Assembly (NCBI GenBank): GCA_903884945.1
Contig: CAISGR010000050.1
Location: 1-64,000, forward strand
Length of the DNA: 64,000 nt
Direction: 5' to 3'
Origin: an uncultured bacterium
GTDB lineage: Bacteria > Pseudomonadota > Alphaproteobacteria > Sphingomonadales > Sphingomonadaceae
The notes under the pieces are model-generated. The model was not told the origin of the DNA. It saw nothing but the letters and a program-made list of their open reading frames with translations, and made no database searches. Positions within the stretch are counted from its first letter, which is position 1; each line of letters opens with the position of its first letter. Shown one piece after another: positions 26,096 through 34,462 of this stretch. Both the position numbers and the translations under genes were made by a program.

Positions 26096-27037
26096 TCAAA
26101 CGATACGCGGCACGCGGGGGCGCCCGAGCGGGCATTCCAGCACAGCGCGATCCCAGGCCGCGAGATCGGCTGCCGCCTCATAGGTCGACTGGCAGAAGGC
26201 GAGCAGGGCGGCGTCCGGATCGGGGGCGGCGCGGACGGCATCATAGGAGAGCAGGAACTCGCCCATGTCAGCGTTGAACCCTGCCTCGGCCGGCGCGACG
26301 GCGGCCGCGGCATAGCCGGCGGGCGCCGGGTAGGCGTAAGCGTAGAAGGCAGGGTGCGGATAGGCGTCGCTGCCGGGCCAGAAGCCGACGCTCGCCTCTT
26401 CATGGCTATAGGCCTCGCACGTCACATCGTCGGGCAGGCCGGGCATCCCGCCCGGATGGCGCGGCGCGACCCGGCCCGAAAACCGCGTCGAGGCGAGATC
26501 GAAGCTGCCCCAGAAGAAATGGATCGGGCTCGCCTTGCCGAGAAACCCCGTGCGGAATTCGCCGAACACGCGCTGCACCCGGATCAGCGCGCGCCAGAAG
26601 CGGCGGGCGGCATCCGCATCATAAGGACGCTCGGCATGATCCTCGGCGAAGGGCAGTGCGCCGGGCATCTCGCTCGGCACGCCGTCGAATGACGTCGTGA
26701 CGCCAAGATCGCGCAGCGCCGCGACGACCGCGGTGTGGAAGGCGGAGATACTGCCCGGCGCCAGCGGGATCGTGCGGGTCTCGCCGTCGCTGGTGGCGAC
26801 GACGAGCATGTCGGCGACGAGATCGAAATCGATCTGCAGGACGCGGGCGCCGCACGGAATCGCCGAGGTGCCGAGGCCCCGTGCCGTGACATAGAGCGGG
26901 ACATGCCAGCTATGGTTGAGCCAGGGCGACAAAGCGAGGCGGATCTTGCCCACGATCTGCGTGCGAAGCTGGAGGCCGATCGCTGTCTCGCGCCACGCGG
27001 GCCAGTCCAGGACGGGCCATTTCTCGGGTTGAGGCAC
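26096..27037 (-). CDS. DUF5996 family protein
   Basis: This is a 313-residue protein from the GTG at 27037, preceded by AGGAG seven bases upstream; an ATG at 27091 has a poorly spaced site. The sequence WPVLDWPAWRETAIGLQLRT, IVGKIRLALSPWLNHSWHVP and HPGGMPGLPDDVTCEAYSHE matches DUF5996 (PF19459). It is rich in aromatic and His residues (HFFWGSFDLAST), suggesting an enzyme, but no reaction is known to me. No signal peptide. Confidence 0.82.
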   Translation of the reverse strand: MPQPEKWPVLDWPAWRETAIGLQLRTQIVGKIRLALSPWLNHSWHVPLYVTARGLGTSAIPCGARVLQIDFDLVADMLVVATSDGETRTIPLAPGSISAFHTAVVAALRDLGVTTSFDGVPSEMPGALPFAEDHAERPYDADAARRFWRALIRVQRVFGEFRTGFLGKASPIHFFWGSFDLASTRFSGRVAPRHPGGMPGLPDDVTCEAYSHEEASVGFWPGSDAYPHPAFYAYAYPAPAGYAAAAVAPAEAGFNADMGEFLLSYDAVRAAPDPDAALLAFCQSTYEAAADLAAWDRAVLECPLGRPRVPRIV

Positions 27038-27111
27038 TGATTCGCTCCTGCTGATTCCACGCCCTGCCGAACCGGCGCCCGGATCATCCATCCTCGCGAT
27101 CAGGCAACGCC

Positions 27112-28542
27112 TCAGACCGCCGTGCCGCCCACCGTCAGCCCGCTCACCAGCAGGGTCGGCTGGCCGACGCCCGCCGGCACGCTCTGACCGCCCTTGCCGC
27201 ACATGCCGACGCCCTCGTCGAGCGCGAAATCATTGCCGATGCCGGTCACCTTGGTCAGCACGCTCGGCCCGTCGCCGATGAGCGTCGCGCCCTTGATCGG
27301 TGCGCCCAGCTTGCCGTTCTCGATCTTGTACGCCTCGGTACAGGAGAAGACGAACTTGCCCGAGACGATATCGACCTGGCCGCCGCCGAAGCTCTTGGCG
27401 AAGATTCCGTTCTTCACCCGGCTCAGCAGCTCGGCGGGATCGTCCCTGCCCCCGCGCATGAAGGTGTTGGTCATGCGCGGCATCGGCGCATGGGCGAAGC
27501 TTTCGCGACGACCGTTGCCGGTCGGCGCGACACCCATCAGCCGGGCGTTGAGGCGATCCTGGATATAGCCCTTCAGGATACCGTCCTCGATCAGCACATT
27601 TTCCTGGGTCGGCGTGCCTTCGTCGTCGATCGACAGCGAGCCGCGCTTGTCGGCGATCGAGCCGTCATCGACCACGGTGACGCCCGGCGCGGCGACGCGT
27701 TCGCCGACACGGCCGGAAAAGGCCGAGGTGCCCTTGCGGTTGAAATCGCCTTCCAGCCCGTGGCCGATCGCCTCGTGCAGCAGGATGCCGGGCCAGCCCG
27801 GGCCAAGCAGCACCGTCATCTCGCCGGCCGGGGCCGCGACCGAGTCGAGGTTGACCAGCGCCTGGGCCAGGGCCTCGTCGATCGCGCGGTTCCACGTCTC
27901 GGGCTGCATCAGCGTCTCGTAGAGATAGCGGCCGCCGAGCCCGAAATTCCCGGTCTCGCGCCGGCCGTTCTGCTCGACGACGATCGAGACGTTGAGGCGG
28001 ACGAGCGGACGGATATCGGTCGCGACGAAACCGTCGGGCCGGACGATCTCGACCACGCTCCAGCTGCCCGACAGCGACACCGAAACCTGGGCGACGCGCG
28101 GATCGCGCGCGCGGGCGACGGCATCGATCGTCTGGCAGAGATTCACCTTGTCGGCGAAGGGTACCAGATCGAGCGGATCGGCCCCGGTATAGAGGTGGCG
28201 ATTGGTCGCGCGCGGTGGCGGCGCCTTGGCCGCGGCGGACGGATCGATCAGCGCCATGGTTTCGGCGGCGCGCCCGATCGCGGCGGCGCTCAGTTCATTG
28301 GCATGGGCGAAGGCAGTGGTTTCGCCCGAGACGGCGCGCAGCCCGAAGCCCGAATGCGTATCGTAGGAGGCGGTCTTCAGCCGGCCGTCGTCGAAGCCGA
28401 ACGCCTCCGACTTGCGATATTGCAGGTAGAGTTCGCCGTCATCGGCCCGGGCCAGCGCCGACGCAGTGAGGCGCTGCGCCTCCGCGGGATCGAGCTGGCC
28501 TTCGTGGTAGAGGAACGAGCGGGGGTCTGAGGCGTGCGTCAT
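27112..28542 (-). CDS. tldD: Metalloprotease TldD
   Basis: This 476-residue protein carries the metalloprotease motif HEAIGHGLEGD with the tldD-specific LGPGWPGILLHE in front. A C-terminal FVFSCTEAYKIENGKLGAPIKGATLIGDGP completes the match. TldD pairs with PmbA/TldE to degrade unfolded peptides and mature microcin-type peptides. tldE is not in the window. I use ATG 28542 (MTHASDPRSFLYHEGQLDP); a TTG three codons earlier is possible. Confidence 0.93.
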   Translation of the reverse strand: MTHASDPRSFLYHEGQLDPAEAQRLTASALARADDGELYLQYRKSEAFGFDDGRLKTASYDTHSGFGLRAVSGETTAFAHANELSAAAIGRAAETMALIDPSAAAKAPPPRATNRHLYTGADPLDLVPFADKVNLCQTIDAVARARDPRVAQVSVSLSGSWSVVEIVRPDGFVATDIRPLVRLNVSIVVEQNGRRETGNFGLGGRYLYETLMQPETWNRAIDEALAQALVNLDSVAAPAGEMTVLLGPGWPGILLHEAIGHGLEGDFNRKGTSAFSGRVGERVAAPGVTVVDDGSIADKRGSLSIDDEGTPTQENVLIEDGILKGYIQDRLNARLMGVAPTGNGRRESFAHAPMPRMTNTFMRGGRDDPAELLSRVKNGIFAKSFGGGQVDIVSGKFVFSCTEAYKIENGKLGAPIKGATLIGDGPSVLTKVTGIGNDFALDEGVGMCGKGGQSVPAGVGQPTLLVSGLTVGGTAV

Positions 28543-28561
28543 GCCCGCCAATATAAGAGCG

Positions 28562-28795
28562 TTAGACGCTCGCGCCAGCCGGATGATCAGGCAGCGTCGA
28601 TTGATCGACCCCGTCGGCCGGGCCGCCGATCAGCACGAAGCGCCGATCGCAATAGCCGCAATCGACATAACCATGCTCGTCGATCTCGAGAAAGACGCGC
28701 GGATGGCCGAGCGCGGCGCCGCCGGGAATGTCGGTCGCGCCGTCACAGGCGACGCGGCGATGGCTGACTCGGAGGGTTTCGGGCGGTGCGATCAT
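28562..28795 (-). CDS. Zinc-finger (CHCC) domain protein
   Basis: This 77-residue protein ends in the zf-CHCC pattern: Cys17 in RRVACDG, His31 in GHPRVFLEI, and Cys46 and Cys49 in VDCGYCDRRF. The same motif occurs in the mitochondrial complex I subunit NDUFS6, and alphaproteobacterial members (PF10276) are small stand-alone zinc proteins. It precedes tldD by 19 nt on the same strand. Confidence 0.88.
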   Translation of the reverse strand: MIAPPETLRVSHRRVACDGATDIPGGAALGHPRVFLEIDEHGYVDCGYCDRRFVLIGGPADGVDQSTLPDHPAGASV

Positions 28796-28939
28796 GAACG
28801 GGGCGGATAGCAAGCGCGGGCGCGAGGGGCAATTCTTCCTTTCTGGCTTCCGGGAGAGAAGCGGCGACCGGGGGGCGGGCGCGACCGTCCCGCGGGGAGA
28901 GGGGTTGGCGCGCGCTTGCTGCAGGCTTAAGGGCCGGGC

Positions 28940-29863
28940 ATGACCGAAGCAGCCATCGTCATCGATCAGCTCTGCAAGACCTACAAGGGCGGCAAGCGCG
29001 CCCTCGACAATGTCTCGTTCGAGGTGCCGCGTGGGCAGATCTTCGGACTGCTCGGGCCGAATGGCGCGGGCAAGTCGACGCTGATCAACATCCTGGCCGG
29101 CCTCGTCAACAAGACGAGCGGGACCGCCTCGATCTGGGGCTTCGACATCGACCAGCATCCGCGCAACGCCAAGGCATCGATCGGGATCGTCAACCAGGAG
29201 ATCCTGTTCGATCCCTTCTTCACGCCGTTCGAGACGCTGGAGATCCAGGCCGGGCTGTACGGCGTGCCCAAGGCGAAGCGGCGATCGATGGAGTTGCTGC
29301 GGGCCGTACATCTCGAGGACAAGGCCCGCGCCTATGCCCGCACGCTCTCGGGCGGGATGAAGCGCCGGCTGATGGTGGCCAAGGCGATGGTGCATACGCC
29401 GCCCGTCCTGGTGCTCGATGAGCCAACCGCGGGTGTCGACATCGAACTCCGCCAGCAGCTCTGGGCCTATGTCCGGGGCCTCAACGAGCAGGGCGTGACG
29501 GTGGTGCTGACCACCCATTATCTGGAGGAAGCGGAGCAGCTCTGCGACCGGATCGCGATCATCAACCACGGCAAGGTGATCGCGAACGAGCCGACCCGCG
29601 CGCTGCTCGGCAAGGCGACCGAAAAGCTGGTGGAGGTGACGGTCGACCGCGACGTCGTGACGCCTCCCCAGGCGAGTTTCTTCCAGAAGATCGAGCTGAA
29701 GGGTGCGCGGACGCTCGCCATCACCTATGCCAAGGACAAGGTGAATGCGGGCCAGGTGCTCGCCGCGGTGCAGGCGGACGGGTACGGAATCGTGGATGTC
29801 TCGACGCGCGAAGCCGACCTGGAAGACGTGTTCCTGAACTTGACGCGGGCGGCGAACGCGTAG
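28940..29863 (+). CDS. ABC transporter ATP-binding protein (YadG-like)
   Basis: This 307-residue ATPase has Walker A GLLGPNGAGKST (about 35-46), signature LSGGMKRRLMVAKAM, Walker B PVLVLDEPTAGVD and switch THYLEEAEQL. A C-terminal extension (ATEKLVEVTVDRDV onward) contains DLEDVFLNLT, typical of ABC-2 export systems such as YadG. No permease gene lies beside it; nadB follows. The permease may be encoded elsewhere. ATG 28940 follows GGGCC with a weak Shine-Dalgarno. Confidence 0.9.
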   Translation: MTEAAIVIDQLCKTYKGGKRALDNVSFEVPRGQIFGLLGPNGAGKSTLINILAGLVNKTSGTASIWGFDIDQHPRNAKASIGIVNQEILFDPFFTPFETLEIQAGLYGVPKAKRRSMELLRAVHLEDKARAYARTLSGGMKRRLMVAKAMVHTPPVLVLDEPTAGVDIELRQQLWAYVRGLNEQGVTVVLTTHYLEEAEQLCDRIAIINHGKVIANEPTRALLGKATEKLVEVTVDRDVVTPPQASFFQKIELKGARTLAITYAKDKVNAGQVLAAVQADGYGIVDVSTREADLEDVFLNLTRAANA

Positions 29864-29923
29864 CAGCAGCTTGTTTTCCTGCCGGTTTCCGGCCTAGTCG
29901 GCACAAGCGCATCGAACCTGCCC

Positions 29924-29950
29924 TGTCTCGACGTCGCTCGACACGAACGG
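29924..29950. repeat. Sphingomonad-type interspersed repeat fragment
   Basis: TGTCTCGACGTCGCTCGACA with the trailing CGAACGG just before nadB resembles short palindromic elements scattered between genes in sphingomonad genomes. Its TCGA-rich half-sites are partly self-complementary. Copy number cannot be judged from this window. Confidence 0.5.
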
Positions 29951-29951
29951 A

Positions 29952-31544
29952 GTGGAAGTGGCGGACTATCATCAAAGCGATGTGCTGATCATCGGCTCCG
30001 GCGCGGCCGGGCTGACGGCAGCGCTCAATCTCGCCGACCGGTGCAAGGTGACGGTGCTCGCCAAGGGCCGGCTGGACGAGGGATCGACCGCCTGGGCGCA
30101 GGGCGGGATCGCGGCGGTGCTCGAGCCGGGCGACACCTTCGAAAGCCATATCGAGGATACGATGATCGCCGGCGCGGGGCTGAACGACCGCGCGACGGTG
30201 GAGTTCGTGATCGAGAGCGCACCCGCCGCGATCGAACGGCTGGCGAAGCTGGGCGTGCCGTTCAACATGGACGGCAACATGCCGCACCTGACCCGCGAGG
30301 GCGGACATAGCCACAGGCGGATCGTCCATGTCGACGACGCGACCGGCCTGGCGGTGCAGGTGGCATTGCAGCGTGCCGCCGAGGCGCATCCCAACATCAC
30401 CCTGGTGCCCGACATGGCCGCGATCGACCTGGCCACCAGCCGGCACGAGGAGCGCTATTCGGGCGCCGGCAATGTGTGGGGCGTCTATGCCGTCAACCGC
30501 ACCACCGGCCATGTCGAGCTGTTCACTGCCCGAGCGACGATCCTGGCGACCGGGGGTGCGGGGCGGACCTATCTCTTCTCGACCGCACCGCGCGGCGCGA
30601 CCGGCGATGGCATCGCCATGGCATGGCGTGCCGGCTGCCGCGTGTCGAACATGGAATTCATGCAGTTCCATCCCACCTGCCTCTACAATCTCGAGGTCAA
30701 GAACTTCCTGATCACCGAGGCGGTGCGCGGTGAAGGCGGGCGCCTGCTGATCCCGGAGACGGGATACCGCTTCATGCCCGATTTCGACGAGCGTGCCGAA
30801 CTGGCGCCGCGCGACATCGTGGCGCGCGCGATCGACCATGAGATCAAGCGGCTGGGCCTGGACTATGTCCATCTCGACATCAGCCACCGCGGCCCGGAAT
30901 TCGTGAAGGAGCATTTCCCGAACATCCACGAGAAGCTGCTCGGGCTCGGCATCGACATGACGAAGGAGCCGATCCCGGTCGTGCCGGCACAGCATTATAC
31001 CTGTGGCGGGATCGTGATCGACCTGCACGGCAAGACCGACCTGCCCGGCCTCTACGCCGCCGGGGAATGCAGCGAATCCGGGCTGCACGGCGCCAATCGC
31101 CTCGCCTCCAATTCGCTCCTCGAATGCTTCGTGTTCGGCGAAGCCGCGGCACGGCACATCCTGGAGCATTGGGCCGACCTGCCCGCCCCGCCCGTGATCC
31201 GGCCCTGGGACGAAAGCCGGGTCGAGGATTCGGACGAGGAAGTCGTCATCAAGCAGAACTGGACCGAGATCCGGCGCTTCATGTGGAATTATGTCGGCAT
31301 CGTGCGCACCACCAAGCGGCTCGAGCGGGCGCAGCATCGCATCCGGCTGCTCACCGACGAGGTCAACGACTATTATGGCCATTTCCGCGTCACGCCCGAC
31401 CTGATCGAGTTGCGCAACCTGCTGCAGACAGCCGAACTGATCGTGCGATCGGCATTGCACCGGCATGAATCGCGCGGGCTGCACTATACGCTCGATTATC
31501 CCGAGATGCTGCCCGAGGCGGTCGACACGATCCTCGTTCCGTGA
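29952..31544 (+). CDS. nadB: L-aspartate oxidase NadB
   Basis: This 530-residue FAD enzyme catalyses the first step of de novo NAD synthesis (L-aspartate to iminoaspartate). It has an N-terminal FAD motif LIIGSGAAGLTAALNLA, the substrate-binding EGGHSHRRIVHVDDATG and the active-site region QHYTCGGIVIDLHGKTDLPG, then GLHGANRLASNSLLECFVFG and a C-terminal helical domain. Start GTG 29952 or 29958; GGAG fits the latter better. nadA and nadC are not in the window. The stop is coupled to a GT22-like gene by GTGA. Confidence 0.95.
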   Translation: MEVADYHQSDVLIIGSGAAGLTAALNLADRCKVTVLAKGRLDEGSTAWAQGGIAAVLEPGDTFESHIEDTMIAGAGLNDRATVEFVIESAPAAIERLAKLGVPFNMDGNMPHLTREGGHSHRRIVHVDDATGLAVQVALQRAAEAHPNITLVPDMAAIDLATSRHEERYSGAGNVWGVYAVNRTTGHVELFTARATILATGGAGRTYLFSTAPRGATGDGIAMAWRAGCRVSNMEFMQFHPTCLYNLEVKNFLITEAVRGEGGRLLIPETGYRFMPDFDERAELAPRDIVARAIDHEIKRLGLDYVHLDISHRGPEFVKEHFPNIHEKLLGLGIDMTKEPIPVVPAQHYTCGGIVIDLHGKTDLPGLYAAGECSESGLHGANRLASNSLLECFVFGEAAARHILEHWADLPAPPVIRPWDESRVEDSDEEVVIKQNWTEIRRFMWNYVGIVRTTKRLERAQHRIRLLTDEVNDYYGHFRVTPDLIELRNLLQTAELIVRSALHRHESRGLHYTLDYPEMLPEAVDTILVP

Positions 31545-32974
31545 CCGCGCCGCGGCGTGACCGCGTCCTGTGGTCGATCCTGGCGCTGGCCGTGCTGCTC
31601 CGCACCGCCGTTGCCTGCTGGCCGGTGCTCGATCATGCCGACGAGCTCTGGCAATATCTCGAACCGGCCCATCATCTGAGCGCCGGCCCCTGGGTACAGA
31701 CCTGGGAGGCCCGCGCGGGCGCGCGATCCTGGCTGCTGCCGATGCTGTTCGCCGGGCCGATGGCGATCGGCCATGCCGCCGCGCCAGCCACCCTTCTCGA
31801 CCTCATCCTGCCGCGGCTGGTTTGCGTCCTGATCGCGCTCGGGGCAGTGCTGGGCGCGACGCGGCTCGGCTGGCGCCTGTCCCGGCTGCACGGGCTGGTC
31901 GCCGCGTTCGTTGCGGCGATCTGGTACGAACTGGTCTATTTCGGCCCGCGGACGATGTCGGAGCCGATCGCGACCGCCTGCTTCCTCGCCGCGGCCGGCC
32001 TCTTGCTGACCGAACGCGATGCGCGGCGGACGATCGCAGGCGGCGTGCTGCTTGGCCTGTGTTGCGTTGTGCGCTTTCACTATGGCCCGGCGGCGCTGGT
32101 GCTGGCGATCGCCGCAGCGCGGCTCGACTGGCGGGCCTGGCGACTTCTCGCAGCGGGCGGTGGCGTGGCACTGGGGGAGAGCGCGCTGGCCGATCTCGCC
32201 GCCGGTGCCACGCCCTTCCTGTGGATTGTCCGCAATGTAACGCTCAACCTCGTGGCAGACCGGAGCGCCGATTACGGGGTGAGCCCGGCCTGGTGGTATC
32301 TGAAGGCGCTGTTCGACCTGTGGGGATGGGCCGGCATCCCGATCGTGGCGGCGGCACTGGTCGGCGCGCGGCGCTACCCGGCCCTGCTGATCGCCGCGCT
32401 GGTCAATCTCGCGGTACACTCGCTGGTGCCGCACAAGGAATATCGCTTCATCCTGCTCACCACCACGCTGTTCGTGACGCTCGGCGCGATCGGCAGCGTC
32501 GACCTGCTGCTGCGCTTCGCGGGTCGCGGGCGCGCCCGCGTGGCGCTGCTCGGGGCCGCCTGGCTGCTGCTGTCCGCCGGCTGCGGGGCGCTCGGTTCAT
32601 CGGCGCATACATGGGGCAATAATGGGCGGCTGATCGCTGCGTGGCGGCTGGCCGGGCGCATTCAGGCGGCGTGCGGCGTCGGCATCTACCGCCCGGCCCG
32701 TCCGCTGGTCGCGAGCTACACGCTGCTCGCGCGGAATATCCCGATCTATCAATATGACGAACCGGACGCGGCGGCGGCACGGCAGTCGCGCGCGTTCAAC
32801 CTGGTTTTCTCCCCCTGGGAGCATCGGGGCGCGTTCAGCGGCTATCGCCTTGTCGGCTGCGGCGACAGGCGCAAGCGCGACGCCTGCGTGTTCGAGCGTT
32901 CCGGCCCCTGTATCGAATCCGCGCTCGATGCGCCGTTCGAGGTGAATACCGTGCTCAAGCGCAAGGCGCTCTGA
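31541..32974 (+). CDS. GT22-like (Alg9/PIG-B type) polyprenyl-linked mannosyltransferase
   Basis: This 477-residue integral membrane protein has a GT-C architecture: about nine hydrophobic helices, an acidic motif DHADELWQYLEPAHHL (Asp34-Glu35) after the first helix, and HKEYRF at residues 298-303, the HKExRF motif of the GT22 family. WYELVYFGPRTMSEP and VVRFHYGP are also typical. Such proteins transfer mannose from a polyprenyl-phosphate carrier; the bacterial acceptor is unknown. The GTG start overlaps the nadB stop by 4 nt, so translation is probably coupled, though the functions have no obvious link. Confidence 0.82.
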   Translation: MTAPRRDRVLWSILALAVLLRTAVACWPVLDHADELWQYLEPAHHLSAGPWVQTWEARAGARSWLLPMLFAGPMAIGHAAAPATLLDLILPRLVCVLIALGAVLGATRLGWRLSRLHGLVAAFVAAIWYELVYFGPRTMSEPIATACFLAAAGLLLTERDARRTIAGGVLLGLCCVVRFHYGPAALVLAIAAARLDWRAWRLLAAGGGVALGESALADLAAGATPFLWIVRNVTLNLVADRSADYGVSPAWWYLKALFDLWGWAGIPIVAAALVGARRYPALLIAALVNLAVHSLVPHKEYRFILLTTTLFVTLGAIGSVDLLLRFAGRGRARVALLGAAWLLLSAGCGALGSSAHTWGNNGRLIAAWRLAGRIQAACGVGIYRPARPLVASYTLLARNIPIYQYDEPDAAAARQSRAFNLVFSPWEHRGAFSGYRLVGCGDRRKRDACVFERSGPCIESALDAPFEVNTVLKRKAL

Positions 32975-33150
32975 CCGCGCCGCAAAAAATGCGCTGTAAA
33001 AGTCCTTAGTTGATTCAATTCGCTGGGATGCGAAGCTGCGAAGACCGTTTCACCTTGTGCCAGCCGCGCTTCGTCGCAAGGCTTGCCAGCTAGGGATTTC
33101 TCAAGGAGATTCCATGTTTAAGGTCACGAACGGGGACGGGGCTTTAATCG

Positions 33151-34290
33151 GTGACGCAGATTCTACCTTTCAATCTACCGAAACCGGCCGCGGCGATCGT
33201 GCTTGCAGCGGCGCTTTGCGCCTGCGGGCACGACACCAGCAATCATCTCGCGGCACTCCCCCCGCCTCCCGTACCAGCGCCCTATCGCGTCGTGGTCCCG
33301 GTGCCGCCGCCTACCCCCCGGCCGGCCAAGGCGCCCGATGCACTGGTCACCAATATCAACATGATCGGCCGCAACTTCGACGGTCGTGTCGGCATCGCGG
33401 TGCGCAGCGTCGACCAGGGCTGGACGGTTTCGAGCAACGGCGAAACCCGCATGCCGCAGCAGAGCGTCAGCAAGCTGTGGGTGGCGATGACCGTGCTCGA
33501 CTATCTCGACTCCGGCCGGCTGAAGCTCGATGATCCGATCGTCCTGACCAAGGATGATTTCACCCTGTTCCACCAGCCGGTCGCGGCACTGGTGACGGGT
33601 GACGGCTATCACACGACGATCCGCGAACTGCTGCGCCGGGCGCTGACGATGAGCGACAACACCTGCAACGACCGGCTGCTGCGCTATGTCGGCGGCCCGG
33701 CGGCGGTGCGCGACTTCATCCGGCGCAAGGGCCTTGGCGACATCCGCTTCGGCCCGGGCGAAAAGCTGCTGCAAAGCGCCACCGCCGGGCTCGAGTGGAA
33801 GCCAGAATTCGCGTTCGGCAACGCTTTCACCCGCGCCCGCGCCCGCCTGCCCCAGACCGCGCGGATCGCGGCGTTCGAGCGCTATGTCGCCGATCCGCCG
33901 GACGGCGCGGCGCCGTCGGCGATCGCCAATGCGCTGGCGAAGCTCAAGCTCGGCCAACTGCTCTCGAAGAGTTCGACCGACTATCTGATCAGCACGATGG
34001 AAGCCTCCAAGACCGGCAAGCAGCGCATGCACGGTGCGGTGCCGGGCGACTGGAGCTTCGGCCACAAGACCGGCACCGGCCAGGACCTCGGGTCACGCAC
34101 TGCCGGCTATAATGACGTCGGCCTGCTGATGGCGCCCGACGGGCGCAGCTATGCAGTGGCGATCATGATCGGCGACACCCCCAAGGCGATTCCGCAGCGC
34201 CAGGCGCTGATGCATGCGGTGGTGGAGGCGGTGATCGCCAGCCATCGCGGCCAGGACGGCCGAAGCGGGAGCGATTCGTCGGGGCGCTGA
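33151..34290 (+). CDS. Class A beta-lactamase-fold serine hydrolase, lipoprotein
   Basis: This 379-residue protein has a lipobox-like signal (AAAIVLAAALCACGHD) and a Pro-rich linker, followed by a class A fold: S-V-S-K (Ser105, Lys108), S-D-N (168-170) and K-T-G (306-308). An omega-loop candidate reads E204-K-L-L-Q208, with Gln in the position usually held by Asn170, and a longer stretch follows before the KTG domain. It may hydrolyse beta-lactams or be a penicillin-binding-type enzyme. The GTG start at 33151 is forced by an in-frame stop just upstream. Confidence 0.8.
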   Translation: MTQILPFNLPKPAAAIVLAAALCACGHDTSNHLAALPPPPVPAPYRVVVPVPPPTPRPAKAPDALVTNINMIGRNFDGRVGIAVRSVDQGWTVSSNGETRMPQQSVSKLWVAMTVLDYLDSGRLKLDDPIVLTKDDFTLFHQPVAALVTGDGYHTTIRELLRRALTMSDNTCNDRLLRYVGGPAAVRDFIRRKGLGDIRFGPGEKLLQSATAGLEWKPEFAFGNAFTRARARLPQTARIAAFERYVADPPDGAAPSAIANALAKLKLGQLLSKSSTDYLISTMEASKTGKQRMHGAVPGDWSFGHKTGTGQDLGSRTAGYNDVGLLMAPDGRSYAVAIMIGDTPKAIPQRQALMHAVVEAVIASHRGQDGRSGSDSSGR

Positions 34291-34462
34291 GCCTGCGCGA
34301 TCGCGCTGAAGCGCTTCCCTCTAAGGTTCAACCACCGCTGGCGCGCGGCTATCGGCTGCCCGGCGCCTTTCCGCTCACAGGCTCTCGACCAGCCGCTGCG
34401 CGCGGACCGACAGGCCGCGCAGTGGGTCGCGTTCCGCTCGGCTCCCTGCTATCTGCCGCCCG

